Assembly: GCF_009720775.1 (NCBI RefSeq)
Contig: NZ_WNKW01000005.1
Location: 248,001 to 312,000 of the forward strand
DNA length: 64,000 nt
Source: Pseudoduganella danionis
GTDB taxonomy: Bacteria > Pseudomonadota > Gammaproteobacteria > Burkholderiales > Burkholderiaceae_D
Reading direction: 5' to 3'
Part shown: positions 16,089-25,773 of the stretch, piece by piece
How positions within the stretch are numbered: position 1 is the first letter of the stretch
How the letters are laid out: each line of letters opens with the position of its first letter
Position numbers and translations under genes: made by a program
Notes under the pieces: generated by a model
What the model saw: only the letters and a program-made list of their open reading frames with translations
Told to the model about the DNA's origin: nothing
The model's database searches: none

Positions 16089-17699
16089 ATGAAATTTGAT
16101 GTTGCAATTGTCGGCAGTGGATTGGCCGGCCTGTCAGTCGCCTTGCATCTGGCGGAAACGCGTACTGTCGCGATTATTTCCAAGCGTACCCTGCAAGACG
16201 GGGCCAGTAACTGGGCGCAAGGCGGGATTGCCGCCGTGCTAGATTCGGGCGACAGCCACAAACAGCATATCGATGACACGCTGGTAGCCGGCGGCGGCCT
16301 GTGCGACGAAGGCGCCACCCGCTTCATCGTCGAGCATGGCCGCGAAGCCATCGAATGGCTGATCGGACAGGGCGTGCCCTTCACCCGTGACGATACGGCG
16401 GAACTGGGCTTTCACCTTACCCGTGAAGGCGGCCACAGCCAGCGGCGCATCATCCATGCGGCCGATGCCACCGGCCATGCCGTGCAAGTCACGCTGGAAG
16501 AGAAGGTGCGCGCCCATCCGAACATCACGCTGTTCGAACACCATTGCGCCATCGACCTGATTACCTCGGACAAGCTGCATCCCGCCAAGAAGAGCAGCCA
16601 GCCCAAGTGCTATGGTCTGTATGTGCAGGACGAAAAGACCGGCCAGGTGCTGACCTTCGCTGCCGAGCACACCGTGATGGCTACGGGCGGCGCTGGTAAA
16701 GTCTATCTGTACACCACCAATCCCGACACCGCCAGCGGCGACGGCATCGCCATGGCCTGGCGCGCCGGTTGCCGCGTGTCGAATATGGAATTCATCCAGT
16801 TCCACCCGACCTGTCTGTACCACCCGTATGCCAAGTCCTTCCTCATCACGGAAGCCATCCGCGGTGAAGGCGGCCTGCTCAAACTGCCGCCGGAAGCAGG
16901 CGCATCGGCAGGCAAGCGCTTCATGCTGGCCCATGACGAACGGGCCGAACTGGCACCGCGCGACGTGGTGGCACGCGCGATCGACTTCGAAATCAAGAAG
17001 CGCGGGCTGGACTATGTGCATCTCGATATCAGCCACAAACCGGCCGACTTCCTGATCGAACATTTCCCGACCATCTATGCGCGCTGCATGGAGCTGGGCA
17101 TCGATATCACCAAAGAGCCCATCCCTATCGTGCCAGCGGCCCATTACACCTGCGGTGGCGTGGTGACTGACCTGTATGGCCGTACCGACCTGCCCGGCCT
17201 GTATGCGGTGGGCGAAACGGCGTGCACGGGACTGCATGGCGCCAACCGTCTGGCCAGCAACTCGCTGCTCGAATGCGTGGTGATCGGTCGTGCCTGCGCC
17301 ACCGATATCGCTGGCAAGGAAAAAGGCGAAGTACCGTATCTGCCGGACTGGGATGAAAGCCGCGTCACGGATGCCGACGAAGAAGTGGTGATCGCCCACA
17401 ACTGGGACGAACTGCGCCGCTTCATGTGGAACTACGTGGGCATCGTGCGCACCACCAAACGACTGGAACGGGCACAGCACCGCATCGCCCTGCTCAAGGA
17501 AGAGATCGACGAGTACTACCAGAACTTCCGCATCACTCACGACTTGCTGGAGCTGCGCAATCTGGTCGATGTGGCTAGCTTGATCGTCAACAGCGCCTTG
17601 CAGCGGCATGAAAGCCGCGGCCTGCACTTCAGCCGTGACTATCCGGAGACGTTGCCGAAAGCCCTGCCCAGCATATTGACGCCTAATCGACGCAAATAA
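16089..17699 (+). CDS. nadB: L-aspartate oxidase
   Basis: A 536-residue flavoprotein that oxidises L-aspartate to iminoaspartate, the first step of quinolinate and NAD synthesis. FAD-binding GSGLAGLS lies at 9-16, followed by [11 protein letters not shown], the succinate-dehydrogenase-like [12 protein letters not shown] (R112 region), HPTCLYHP, the [15 protein letters not shown] block near 390, and a C-terminal helical domain. Length is normal. I used ATG at 16089, which has a GGA site upstream and begins directly with the Rossmann strand. Its pathway partners nadA and nadC lie 0.6-2.6 kb away on the other strand. Confidence 0.97.
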   Translation: MKFDVAIVGSGLAGLSVALHLAETRTVAIISKRTLQDGASNWAQGGIAAVLDSGDSHKQHIDDTLVAGGGLCDEGATRFIVEHGREAIEWLIGQGVPFTRDDTAELGFHLTREGGHSQRRIIHAADATGHAVQVTLEEKVRAHPNITLFEHHCAIDLITSDKLHPAKKSSQPKCYGLYVQDEKTGQVLTFAAEHTVMATGGAGKVYLYTTNPDTASGDGIAMAWRAGCRVSNMEFIQFHPTCLYHPYAKSFLITEAIRGEGGLLKLPPEAGASAGKRFMLAHDERAELAPRDVVARAIDFEIKKRGLDYVHLDISHKPADFLIEHFPTIYARCMELGIDITKEPIPIVPAAHYTCGGVVTDLYGRTDLPGLYAVGETACTGLHGANRLASNSLLECVVIGRACATDIAGKEKGEVPYLPDWDESRVTDADEEVVIAHNWDELRRFMWNYVGIVRTTKRLERAQHRIALLKEEIDEYYQNFRITHDLLELRNLVDVASLIVNSALQRHESRGLHFSRDYPETLPKALPSILTPNRRK

Positions 17700-17716
17700 G
17701 CGCCGCAAATAAGCGC
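17691..17716. repeat. 13-bp tandem duplication across the nadB stop codon
   Basis: cgcaaataagcgc occurs twice back to back (17691-17703 and 17704-17716). The first copy contains the nadB TAA stop. Confidence 0.8.
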
Positions 17717-17747
17717 CACCAAAAAGTGTGACCACTAGAGGTTCTGC

Positions 17748-18278
17748 ATGATAGCCCTGCGTACTGCCGTAGCGACCGATATCCCCGCGATGGAAGCGCT
17801 GATCGCCCGTTCCGGCATAGAACTGAGCGAAGGTTTCTATACGCCCGCGCAGGCGCAGGCTATCACCCAGCATGTGTTCGGCGTGGATACCCAACTGGTG
17901 GCAGACCAGACGTATTTCGTCATCGAGGAAGCAGGCGAGTTGCTGGCCTGCGGCGGCTGGAGCAAACGCGCCACCTTATTTGGCGCCGACCGCACCAAGC
18001 TGGGTGCCGATCCCCTGCTCGATCCTGCCACACAGCCGGCCCGCATACGGGCTTTCTTCGTGCACCCGCAGGCCGCGCGGCGCGGATTGGGGCGGCAATT
18101 GCTGGAACACTGCAGCGCCGCCGCTGCAGCAGGCGGCTTCCACCGGCTGGAGCTGGCAGCTACCCTGCCCGGCGTGCCGCTCTACACGGCTTGCGGATTC
18201 AGTGAAATTGAAGCATTCGAAATCCCCCTGCCCGGCCCGATCAAAGTCGGGCTGGTGCGGATGGGGAAAGACATCTGA
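17748..18278 (+). CDS. GNAT family N-acetyltransferase
   Basis: A 176-residue single-domain GNAT protein. The acetyl-CoA-binding motif A is clear in RAFFVHPQAARRGLGRQLLEH (about 101-121; key RRGLGR), and the C-terminal motif B is LYTACGFSEIE. GNAT enzymes move an acetyl group from acetyl-CoA to an amine; the substrate here cannot be told. GAGG lies upstream of the ATG. It follows nadB by 48 bases and converges on nadC with only 15 bases between stops. Confidence 0.85.
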   Translation: MIALRTAVATDIPAMEALIARSGIELSEGFYTPAQAQAITQHVFGVDTQLVADQTYFVIEEAGELLACGGWSKRATLFGADRTKLGADPLLDPATQPARIRAFFVHPQAARRGLGRQLLEHCSAAAAAGGFHRLELAATLPGVPLYTACGFSEIEAFEIPLPGPIKVGLVRMGKDI

Positions 18279-18293
18279 GGTTGATGCCGGCGC

Positions 18294-19160
18294 TTAGCCG
18301 ATAATGCGCAGCGAATAATCCGTTGCGCGTACGTCCTTGGTCAGGCTGCCAATCGAAATGCGGTCCACGCCCGTTTCGGCGATGGCGCGCACGGTATCGA
18401 AGTTGATGCCGCCGGAAGCTTCCAACAGCGCACGGCCAGCATTGCGCTGTACCGCGTCACGCATCATATCGAGGCTGAAGTTGTCCAGCAGGATGGACAC
18501 AGCACCGGCCGCCAGTGCTTCATCCAGCTCGACGATGGTTTCCACTTCCACCTGTATCGACACGCCCTTGTTGAGTGCCTGCGCTGCATGCACGGCTGGC
18601 GTGATGCCGCCCGCGGCTGCAATGTGGTTTTCCTTGATCAGAATGCCGTCGTACAGTGCCAGACGCTGGTTCTGGCCACCGCCCACACGTACTGCGTACT
18701 TCTGCGCCAGCCGCATGCCGGGCAAGGTCTTGCGCGTGTCGAGAATGGCCGCGCGGGTGCCGACAATTACGTCCACATACTTGCGCGTCACCGTAGCGAC
18801 ACCGGACAGCAGTTGCAGGAAATTCAGCGCAGCGCGCTCGCCCGTCAGCAAGGCGCGAGCCGGACCATGCAAGGTGCACACCGGCGTATCGGCCTGCATC
18901 AGATCGCCTTCGGCATAGTGCCACTCGATTTCAATGCCGGCCTGCATGCAGTTCATCACGCCTTCGAACCACGGCGCGCCACACAGCACGGCCTGCTCGC
19001 GCACGATCACGCGGGCCGTGGCACGGCCACCTTCCGGCACCAGCAAGCCGGTCAGGTCGCCCGTGCCCACATCCTCCAGCAAGGCCGATAGCAGATTGGC
19101 TTCGAAAGCGGACTTGAGCGCCTCGTCGAACGGCGCGTAACGGTTGATCAGGGTGCTCAT
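18294..19160 (-). CDS. nadC: Nicotinate-nucleotide pyrophosphorylase (carboxylating)
   Basis: A 288-residue quinolinate phosphoribosyltransferase, which turns quinolinate and PRPP into nicotinate mononucleotide. Family blocks: [10 protein letters not shown] near residue 30, [17 protein letters not shown] near 107-123, [11 protein letters not shown] with the conserved Arg-Lys-Thr, KENHI, EVE in IQVEVETI, and DNFSLD followed by EASGGI and ISIGSLTKD. Length is normal. The start overlaps the nadA stop (ATGA), so the pair is translationally coupled. Confidence 0.97.
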   Translation of the reverse strand: MSTLINRYAPFDEALKSAFEANLLSALLEDVGTGDLTGLLVPEGGRATARVIVREQAVLCGAPWFEGVMNCMQAGIEIEWHYAEGDLMQADTPVCTLHGPARALLTGERAALNFLQLLSGVATVTRKYVDVIVGTRAAILDTRKTLPGMRLAQKYAVRVGGGQNQRLALYDGILIKENHIAAAGGITPAVHAAQALNKGVSIQVEVETIVELDEALAAGAVSILLDNFSLDMMRDAVQRNAGRALLEASGGINFDTVRAIAETGVDRISIGSLTKDVRATDYSLRIIG

Positions 19161-20302
19161 GCTGGACCTATCCCATCGAACAGTTTGCCTTCCTGCGCCA
19201 GATCGGCGCTGGCCTGTACGCGCGCCTTTTTGGCGGCCGCGAAATCCAGCATGCGGGTGATCGAGGTCACGGCTTTCTGGCCTATGGCCGGATCGACGTG
19301 GATTTCGTTGGCACCGCTGTTATCCATGTTTTCCAGCAGGTCCACCAGATTCTGCAAGCCATTCATGGCCATCCACGGGCAGTGGGCGCAGCTCTTGCAG
19401 GTCGCGCTATTGCCGGCGGTAGGCGCTTCGATGAAGCGTTTGCCTGGCGCCGCAGCGCGCATCTTGTGCAGAATGCCGTTATCGGTCGCCACGATAAAGG
19501 TATCGGCCGGCAGATTTACGGCAGCGTCGATGATCTGGGTGGTCGAACCCACCACATCGGCCAGCGCCACCACGTTGGCTGGCGATTCCGGATGCACGAG
19601 GATTTTCGCATCAGGATACTGGGCCTTGAGCAGCTCCAGTTCCACGCCCTTGAATTCGTCATGCACGAGGCAGGAACCCTGCCACAGCAGCATGTCGGCA
19701 CCGGTTTTCTTCTGGATGTAGGAACCCAGATGCTTGTCCGGCGCCCACAGGATTTTCTTGCCCTGCGCATGCAGGTGGGCCACGATATCGAGGCCGATGG
19801 ACGACGTTACCATCCAGTCGGCGCGCGCTTTGACGGCGGCGCTGGTGTTGGCATATACCACCACCGTGCGGTCCGGATGAGCGTCGCAGAAGGCCGTGAA
19901 TTCATCCGCCGGGCAACCCAGATCGAGCGAGCAGGTCGCGTCCAGATCAGGCATCAGTATGCGTTTCTCGGGGCTCAGGATTTTCGCCGTTTCGCCCATG
20001 AAGCGCACACCGGCCACGATCAGCGTTTTGGCGCTGTGGTCGCGGCCGAAGCGGGCCATTTCCAGCGAGTCGGACACGCAACCGCCCGTCTCTTCGGCCA
20101 GATCCTGCAGATCGGCGTCCACATAGTAATGCGACACCAGCACGGCCTGCTTTTCCTTCAGCAGTTGCTTGATGCGCGCTTTGAGGCTGCTACGCTGCTC
20201 CGCCGTCAGCGGAGCGGGAGTGCGCGCCCACGCGCGGGCGGTGCAGCTGGCGCCGTCCTGCGGGTGCTCGTACTCGACGGGCTTGATTTCTATGGTTTGC
20301 AT
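19157..20302 (-). CDS. nadA: Quinolinate synthase
   Basis: A 381-residue [4Fe-4S] enzyme that condenses iminoaspartate with dihydroxyacetone phosphate to quinolinate. The three cluster cysteines can be matched to those of E. coli NadA: C124 in [10 protein letters not shown], the Cys in [13 protein letters not shown], and one in [33 protein letters not shown] near residue 57 is the substrate-binding block. About 30 extra N-terminal residues compared with E. coli. Its stop overlaps the nadC start; the ybiT-like gene ends 41 bases upstream on the same strand and may share transcription. Confidence 0.97.
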   Translation of the reverse strand: MQTIEIKPVEYEHPQDGASCTARAWARTPAPLTAEQRSSLKARIKQLLKEKQAVLVSHYYVDADLQDLAEETGGCVSDSLEMARFGRDHSAKTLIVAGVRFMGETAKILSPEKRILMPDLDATCSLDLGCPADEFTAFCDAHPDRTVVVYANTSAAVKARADWMVTSSIGLDIVAHLHAQGKKILWAPDKHLGSYIQKKTGADMLLWQGSCLVHDEFKGVELELLKAQYPDAKILVHPESPANVVALADVVGSTTQIIDAAVNLPADTFIVATDNGILHKMRAAAPGKRFIEAPTAGNSATCKSCAHCPWMAMNGLQNLVDLLENMDNSGANEIHVDPAIGQKAVTSITRMLDFAAAKKARVQASADLAQEGKLFDGIGPA

Positions 20303-20343
20303 GCTACTCGCTTGAACTTGGTCTGATGATGCGCTGGCCCGGC

Positions 20344-21945
20344 TTAGTTGATGCCCTGACTGCTCAGGTACTCTTCGTAGTTGCCGCGGAAGTCGATCAC
20401 TTCATTTTCCTTGATTTCGATAATCCGGTTCGCCAGCGAGGAAACGAACTCGCGATCGTGCGATACGAAGATCAGGGTGCCCGCGTATTTTTCCAGCGCG
20501 ATGTTGAGCGATTCGATCGATTCCATGTCCATGTGGTTGGTCGGTTCGTCCAACAGCAGCACGTTGTGACGACCCAGCATCAGCTTGCCGTACATCATGC
20601 GGCCCTTCTCACCACCGGACAGCACTTTGACGGATTTCTTCACTTCGTCGCCGCCGAACAACAAGCGGCCCAGGATCGAGCGCACGGCCTGATCGTCGTC
20701 GCCTTCCTTGGTCCACTTGCCCATCCAGTCGGTGAGGTTGATATCGGTGGCAAAATCTTCCGTCGGGTCTTGCGGCATATAGCCCACGTTGGCATTCTCG
20801 GCCCATTTCACCAGACCGTGATCGGCCTGCAGACCGGTGATGTCCTGGCCGCCGATACAGCGCAGCATGGTGGTCTTACCGGCGCCGTTGGCACCGATGA
20901 TGGCGATGCGTTCGCCTGCTTCGACCATGATGCTGAAGTTATTGAACAACTGGCGGTCGTATTTCTTGGCGATGCCTTCCACTTCCACAGCCAGACGGTG
21001 CAGTTTCTTCTCGCCTTCGAAGCGCACGAATGGATAGGCACGCGAGGATGGCTTGATGTCCTCGACCTTGATCTTGTCTATCATCTTGGCGCGCGAAGTG
21101 GCCTGACGGGCTTTCGACTTGTTGGCCGAGAAGCGACGTACGAAGTCCTGCAGTTCGGCCACTTTCTCTTTAGCCTTGGCATTGTTGGCCAGTTGCTGGT
21201 TACGCGCCTGGGTCGATGCCAGCATGTAGTCATCGTAGTTGCCCGGATAGATCTTCAGCGTGCCGTAGTCCATGTCGGCCACGTGGGTGCAGACCTGATT
21301 CAGGAAGTGACGATCGTGGGAAATGATGATCATGGTGGAGTTGCGCTCGTTCAGCACATCTTCCAGCCAGCGGATCGTGTTAATGTCCAGGTTATTGGTC
21401 GGCTCGTCCAGCAGCAGAATGTCCGGATTCGAGAACAGCGCCTGTGCCAGCAGCACGCGCAGCTTCCAGCCCGGCGACACATTGCTCATCGGGCCCTGAT
21501 GCAGATCGATGGTAATACCTACGCCCAGCAGCAGTTCGCCGGCACGGGCTTCGGCCGTGTAGCCGTCGTATTCCGAGACTTTGCCTTCCAGTTCGGCCGC
21601 CTTCATGTAATCGTCGTCAGTGGCTTCCGGATTCGCATAAATCGCATCGCGCTCGGCCATCGCGGCCCACATTTCCGTGTGGCCCATCATGACCACGTCC
21701 AGCACGCGCATTTCTTCGTAAGCAAACTGATCCTGACGCAGCTTACCGAGGCGCTCGTTCACATCCAGCATCACGTTACCGGAAGACGGTTCCAGATCGC
21801 CACCGAGGATTTTCATGAAGGTGGACTTGCCGCAGCCGTTCGCGCCGATCAGACCGTAACGGTTGCCATCACCGAATTTAACGGAAATGTTTTCGAACAG
21901 CGGCTTGGCGCCGAATTGCATGGTGATATTGGCTGTGGAGAGCAC
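20344..21945 (-). CDS. ybiT: ABC-F family ATPase, YbiT-like
   Basis: A 533-residue soluble protein with two ABC ATPase domains and no membrane segment. Walker A motifs are GANGCGKST (about 34-42) and GANGAGKTT (about 350); Walker B segments are [12 protein letters not shown] and [12 protein letters not shown]; the second signature is LSGGEKGR and the first is the variant SPGWKLR. The linker (about 240-300) has the ABC-F charged helices. The wording is closest to YbiT of E. coli throughout. ABC-F proteins bind the ribosome and relieve stalling. The start codon is GTG with an AGG site eight bases upstream. Confidence 0.9.
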   Translation of the reverse strand: MLSTANITMQFGAKPLFENISVKFGDGNRYGLIGANGCGKSTFMKILGGDLEPSSGNVMLDVNERLGKLRQDQFAYEEMRVLDVVMMGHTEMWAAMAERDAIYANPEATDDDYMKAAELEGKVSEYDGYTAEARAGELLLGVGITIDLHQGPMSNVSPGWKLRVLLAQALFSNPDILLLDEPTNNLDINTIRWLEDVLNERNSTMIIISHDRHFLNQVCTHVADMDYGTLKIYPGNYDDYMLASTQARNQQLANNAKAKEKVAELQDFVRRFSANKSKARQATSRAKMIDKIKVEDIKPSSRAYPFVRFEGEKKLHRLAVEVEGIAKKYDRQLFNNFSIMVEAGERIAIIGANGAGKTTMLRCIGGQDITGLQADHGLVKWAENANVGYMPQDPTEDFATDINLTDWMGKWTKEGDDDQAVRSILGRLLFGGDEVKKSVKVLSGGEKGRMMYGKLMLGRHNVLLLDEPTNHMDMESIESLNIALEKYAGTLIFVSHDREFVSSLANRIIEIKENEVIDFRGNYEEYLSSQGIN

Positions 21946-21993
21946 GAGGAAGACCTTTAAAGCAGTGAATTGAATTAACCGGGCATTTTACCA

Positions 21994-22920
21994 TTAGCCG
22001 CGCAAGGTCGGGTATTCGCTGAGCGTGAGCTCCAGTGTGCGCGCTGTCGAGCGCAGGTGGGCCATGGCGCCGTAAGGCAGGGTGGCGCGCCGCTCGATGT
22101 GGCCGAACGGCAACCCGGTCAGCACAGGTAGCGGCAGCACGGAACGCAGATAGGCCAGCATGGCTTCGAAATCGTAGCCGTTATCATAGGGGCTCAGCTT
22201 GTAACCGGAGAAATCACCGAGCATCAGCGCCTGCTGGCCGGCCAGCGCCCCCGCGTAATACAGCTGCAGCACCATGCGCTCGATGCGGTAAGGATGTTCG
22301 CTGATATCTTCGAGGAACAGGATGCCGTCAGGCTGGGCCGCGAAATACGGCGTACCCAGCAAGCTGACCAGCATGGCCAGATTGCCACCCCATAGCTGGC
22401 CGCGCACATCAACCACAGGATTGTCGCTGCCCTCTTCTGCCACTTCGCCGAGCACCTGATGCAGCGGCCCGCGCAGGCAGTTGTGGAATTGCTGCATGGT
22501 GTAGCCGACCAGCGTCTCGCGCGCATAATCGCCGCAGAACATGGGGCCAGCGAAACTGATGCAACCAGTCTGCTTCATATAAGCCATCTGGAAGGCAGTG
22601 AAATCGCTATAGCCGACGAACAGTTTGCCGCTGTCAGCCAGACGCTCGAAATCGATATGGGGCAGCAGCCGGCTCATGCCATAGGAACCGCGCAAGGCCA
22701 GTACCACCTCGACCTCGGGATCCTCGGCCGCTGCATACAGTTGCGCCAGCCGCGCTTCATCCGTGCCGGCAAAGCGCTGGTGGCGCGCCTCATGCTGGTA
22801 GTAATTATGGATCAGAAAGCCCTGCTGGCGCAGGCGTGCTATGCCCGCTTCGACAGCGGGATAATCCGGCGCATAGCCGCCGGTGGCGGCAATAGCCATG
22901 CCGAAAGGAAGAGTAGTCAA
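21994..22920 (-). CDS. ldcA: Muramoyltetrapeptide (LD-) carboxypeptidase, S66 family
   Basis: A 308-residue peptidase that removes the terminal D-Ala from murein tetrapeptides in peptidoglycan recycling. The nucleophile region is VGYSDFTAF (the Ser in GYSD, about residue 124), the conserved substrate loop is LRGSYGMSRLLP (about 76), the acidic residue is in LFLEDISEHPYRIERM, and the His in GLPFGHIERRATLPYG. No signal peptide, so cytoplasmic as in other LdcA enzymes. Same strand as tadA, queD and queE upstream, with a 113-base gap from tadA. Confidence 0.9.
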   Translation of the reverse strand: MTTLPFGMAIAATGGYAPDYPAVEAGIARLRQQGFLIHNYYQHEARHQRFAGTDEARLAQLYAAAEDPEVEVVLALRGSYGMSRLLPHIDFERLADSGKLFVGYSDFTAFQMAYMKQTGCISFAGPMFCGDYARETLVGYTMQQFHNCLRGPLHQVLGEVAEEGSDNPVVDVRGQLWGGNLAMLVSLLGTPYFAAQPDGILFLEDISEHPYRIERMVLQLYYAGALAGQQALMLGDFSGYKLSPYDNGYDFEAMLAYLRSVLPLPVLTGLPFGHIERRATLPYGAMAHLRSTARTLELTLSEYPTLRG

Positions 22921-23033
22921 TTGGTTCTGCCGCAGAGAGTGGGAATGCGCTGTAAATCAGCGTTACAAAAACGCCACCATCTTACCGCGCAGCCCTTGAG
23001 ACGGGCAAGTTGGCGCCCAGCTTCCCGGGCAGT

Positions 23034-23546
23034 CTAGCCGGCCTCTGCGTCCGGTGCGGCGAGGGCATCACTGGCCGCGCGGCGTGCGGCACTGGCGGCG
23101 GCACGCCGCGCCGCGAAAAAGCTTTTGAGCATGGCGCCACACTGCTCGCCCAGCACACCGCCGGCAACGCTGGTGTGATGATTGAGCTGGTTATGCTCGA
23201 ATAGATTCATCAGCGAGCCGCACACGCCCGTTTTCGGGTCGCTGGCGCCGAACACCACGCGCGACAAGCGCGCATGCATCATGGCACCCGAACACATCAA
23301 ACAAGGTTCCAGCGTAACGTAAAGTTCACAGCCGGGCAGACGGTAGTTGCCCAGCTTGGCGGCAGCAGCGCGCAGCGCGACAATTTCCGCGTGGGCGCTA
23401 GGGTCATGTTTGCCTATGGGCTGGTTGTAACCGCAGGCGATCACCTCGCCATCTTTGACGACTACCGCCCCGACCGGCACTTCGCCCAGATCCCACGCGT
23501 ACTGCGCCTGTTCCAGCGCCAGCCGCATAAAATCCTGGTCTGCCAT
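23034..23546 (-). CDS. tadA: tRNA adenosine(34) deaminase
   Basis: A 170-residue zinc deaminase converting A34 of tRNA-Arg(ACG) to inosine. Zinc motif HAE at 52-54 (AHAEIVALR) and PCLMCSGAMMHARL with C82 and C85; E54 is the proton shuttle. VPVGAVVV near 23 and GVLGEQCGAMLKSFF near the end are typical. The tail is an Ala/Arg-rich extension. I chose ATG at 23546 (MADQDFMR), with GGAGG nine bases upstream; the longer frame to 23669 runs into queD. It starts four bases after the queD stop. Confidence 0.93.
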   Translation of the reverse strand: MADQDFMRLALEQAQYAWDLGEVPVGAVVVKDGEVIACGYNQPIGKHDPSAHAEIVALRAAAAKLGNYRLPGCELYVTLEPCLMCSGAMMHARLSRVVFGASDPKTGVCGSLMNLFEHNQLNHHTSVAGGVLGEQCGAMLKSFFAARRAAASAARRAASDALAAPDAEAG

Positions 23547-23550
23547 AGAC

Positions 23551-23997
23551 TTAGGCCTCCGTAATTTCGGCCCAGCAGTTCGGCGTTTCGTGCAGCACCA
23601 GCTTGTGCAGGTGCAGGCCGGTGCCAAAGCGGTCTTTATAAGCCGCCTTGAGGATGGCGAAAGCGACATGGGCCAGATTCTCGACGGTAGGAATACGGTC
23701 GATCACCACGGTCTTATGGCCCGGCAGCGTAGCGAGGAACTCGCGCACGGCCGCATCTTTTTCGTAGACGATGAAGGCGTGATCCCACACATCGACCAGA
23801 TGCTCCTTGGCCAGCGCCTTGATATCGGAGAAGTCCATGATCATGCCGTTATCGGAATTGCCTTCGGCGCTGATGATCTCGCCCGTCAGGGTGATTTCCA
23901 GAGTGTAGCGGTGGCCGTGCAGATTGCGGCACTGGCTTTTATGGTCGGGAATCCGGTGGCCGGCATCGAATTCCAGTTTGCGGGTAATGGTCAGCAT
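23551..23997 (-). CDS. queD: 6-carboxy-5,6,7,8-tetrahydropterin synthase
   Basis: A 148-residue enzyme of queuosine (preQ0) synthesis that makes carboxytetrahydropterin from dihydroneopterin triphosphate. Zinc-binding His residues are H14 (DAGHR) and H27/H29 (NLHGHR); the catalytic Cys is C23 in SQCRNLHGH; VWDHAFIV and LHETPNCWAE complete the site. It sits between queE and tadA with only 2 and 4 bases separating the genes, so the three form one operon acting on tRNA wobble bases. Confidence 0.95.
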   Translation of the reverse strand: MLTITRKLEFDAGHRIPDHKSQCRNLHGHRYTLEITLTGEIISAEGNSDNGMIMDFSDIKALAKEHLVDVWDHAFIVYEKDAAVREFLATLPGHKTVVIDRIPTVENLAHVAFAILKAAYKDRFGTGLHLHKLVLHETPNCWAEITEA

Positions 23998-23999
23998 GA

Positions 24000-24635
24000 T
24001 TAGGGTATCTGTAAAAGTTTATGTGTTTGCAAGCTCAGCTTCCACTTGGGGTTGCGCTTGCAGGTCTCGATCGCCAGACGGGTGTTGAATTCAGCCAGAG
24101 GACCATCCATGGCCTGCACGAAATAGTGCTCGAAATCGAGTCCTTCGTAGGCGCTCAGGTCTTGTCCCGTCTGCGGTATCACCACCTTGATTTCATTGCC
24201 TTTGCTGACAGCCAGCGTCGAACCCATTTTCGGGCTCACGCAGATCCAGTCCACCCCTGCCGGTACCGGCAGCGTGCCATTGGTCTCGATGGCGATGGTA
24301 AAACCGTGCGCATGCATGGCCTCGATCAGTGGGCCATCCAGTTGCAGCAGCGGCTCGCCGCCCGTGAACACCACGTATTTGATGGCCGTATAGCTGACCG
24401 GCCAGAGCGCATTGATGGTCGCCGCCAGTTCGGCCGGCGTGGTGAACTTGCCACCACCTTCGCCGTCCGTGCCGACAAAATCCGTATCGCAAAACTGGCA
24501 GATGGCCTGGGCGCGGTCCTGCTCGCGGCCAGTCCACAGATTGCAGCCGGAAAAGCGGCAGAACACGGCAGGCCGGCCCGCATGGGCGCCCTCGCCTTGC
24601 AGCGTGTAAAAAATCTCTTTGATGCTGTAAGTCAC
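24000..24635 (-). CDS. queE: 7-carboxy-7-deazaguanine synthase (radical SAM)
   Basis: A 211-residue radical SAM enzyme that contracts carboxytetrahydropterin to 7-carboxy-7-deazaguanine in queuosine synthesis. The cluster motif is of the CX14CX2C type: C31 in FSGCNLW, then C46 and C49 in AICQFCD. This spacing is known from the Burkholderia-type QueE rather than the plain CX3CX2C. IFYTLQGEG starts the fold and VFTGGEPLLQ is the SAM-contact strand. GTG at 24635 is preferred: AGGA lies upstream, and the protein then begins MTYSIKEIFY; a TTG at 24662 would add nine residues. Confidence 0.93.
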   Translation of the reverse strand: MTYSIKEIFYTLQGEGAHAGRPAVFCRFSGCNLWTGREQDRAQAICQFCDTDFVGTDGEGGGKFTTPAELAATINALWPVSYTAIKYVVFTGGEPLLQLDGPLIEAMHAHGFTIAIETNGTLPVPAGVDWICVSPKMGSTLAVSKGNEIKVVIPQTGQDLSAYEGLDFEHYFVQAMDGPLAEFNTRLAIETCKRNPKWKLSLQTHKLLQIP

Positions 24636-24777
24636 GGCAGTTCCTGAAAGGACAACCCTCAATTATATCCCATCCTGTACGCAGCGCACTAGCCAGTGAA
24701 AAAGTTGACTTTCCACAATGCTACTCCAAGGCAATCACGATATGTTGTCTCCATGCACAAACAAGGAAGAGTAGCCC

Positions 24778-25773
24778 ATGTCCACGCCGCCTAAAATCCA
24801 GCATGTGATGGAATATCCCGCCGCCGACGCCCAGCATAGCTTCGCCCTGAAACTGATGGAACTGCTGGTGGTGCCGACTTTTGTACTCGATCTGCAAGGC
24901 AAGGTCATCATCTGGAACCGCGCCTGCGAGCGCCTGACGGGCGTGGAAGCGTGGGAGGTGCTGGGCACGCGCGATCACTGGAAGAGCTTCTACCACGAGC
25001 AACGCCCCACGCTGGCCGATCTGGTGGTCGAGCACCGCAGTAGCGCCGCTGCGCTCGAGCACAGCCCACAGGTCCGCCGCGCCGATACCGATAGCGGCCT
25101 GTGCGCGGAGAACTGGTGCGATATGCCGCGCCTGGGCCGGCGCCGCTATCTGGTGGCCGACGCCAGCCCTATCCATGACAGTGCCGGCCAGCTGGTGGCC
25201 GTGGCCGAAACCCTGCGCGACGTCACGGACGAAAAACGTGCGCAAGCCGCACTGGAACAGCTTGCCACCCGCGATGGCCTGACGGGGCTGGCCAACCGGC
25301 GCTGCTTCGACGATACGCTCAATGCGGAATGGGCGCGCGCGCTGCGCCAGAACCAGCCGCTGTCACTGCTGATGGTGGATGTCGACAACTTCAAGCAGTA
25401 CAACGACGCCTACGGCCACCTCGGTGGCGATGAATGTCTGCAGCGCATCGCTGGCGCCGTGGCCTGCGAAATGCGCACCAACGATCTGGTGGCGCGCTAT
25501 GGCGGTGAAGAATTTGCCGTCATCCTGCCCAACCAGTCGCTAAAAGGCGCGGCCATCGTGGCCGAACGCATCCGCTGCCGAGTGGAACAACTGCACCTAC
25601 CCAATCTCGGCAGTCTGCAGCATGTGGTCACGGTCAGCATAGGTGCAGCGACGGCATTTGCCGCACCGGGCAGCGATCCGGGCCTGCTGGTGGCCACTGC
25701 CGATTCCGCGCTGTACCGCGCCAAGCACATGGGCCGCAACCGCATCAGCTTGCCTGAACCGGAGGCTACTTAA
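24778..25773 (+). CDS. PAS-GGDEF diguanylate cyclase
   Basis: A 331-residue cytoplasmic protein. A PAS domain covers about 20-155 (VPTFVLDLQGKVIIWN, GCxxLTGVEA-like region), with a long insertion around 75-115. The GGDEF domain (about 165-325) has an intact active site GGEEF at 242-246 and an RxxD product-inhibition site (RTND) exactly five residues before it. It should make c-di-GMP and be inhibited by it. GGAAGAG precedes the ATG. The stop overlaps the stop of the convergent RTX protease gene by four bases. Confidence 0.92.
   Translation: MSTPPKIQHVMEYPAADAQHSFALKLMELLVVPTFVLDLQGKVIIWNRACERLTGVEAWEVLGTRDHWKSFYHEQRPTLADLVVEHRSSAAALEHSPQVRRADTDSGLCAENWCDMPRLGRRRYLVADASPIHDSAGQLVAVAETLRDVTDEKRAQAALEQLATRDGLTGLANRRCFDDTLNAEWARALRQNQPLSLLMVDVDNFKQYNDAYGHLGGDECLQRIAGAVACEMRTNDLVARYGGEEFAVILPNQSLKGAAIVAERIRCRVEQLHLPNLGSLQHVVTVSIGAATAFAAPGSDPGLLVATADSALYRAKHMGRNRISLPEPEAT

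Noticed and set aside
16239-17894. A 551-codon open frame antisense to nadB
   Set aside because: nadB on the + strand is complete and typical; the antisense protein shows no family motif.
20326-21960. A 544-codon open frame antisense to the ybiT-like gene
   Set aside because: The opposite strand encodes a complete ABC-F protein with both Walker motifs; this frame is a shadow of its codon bias.
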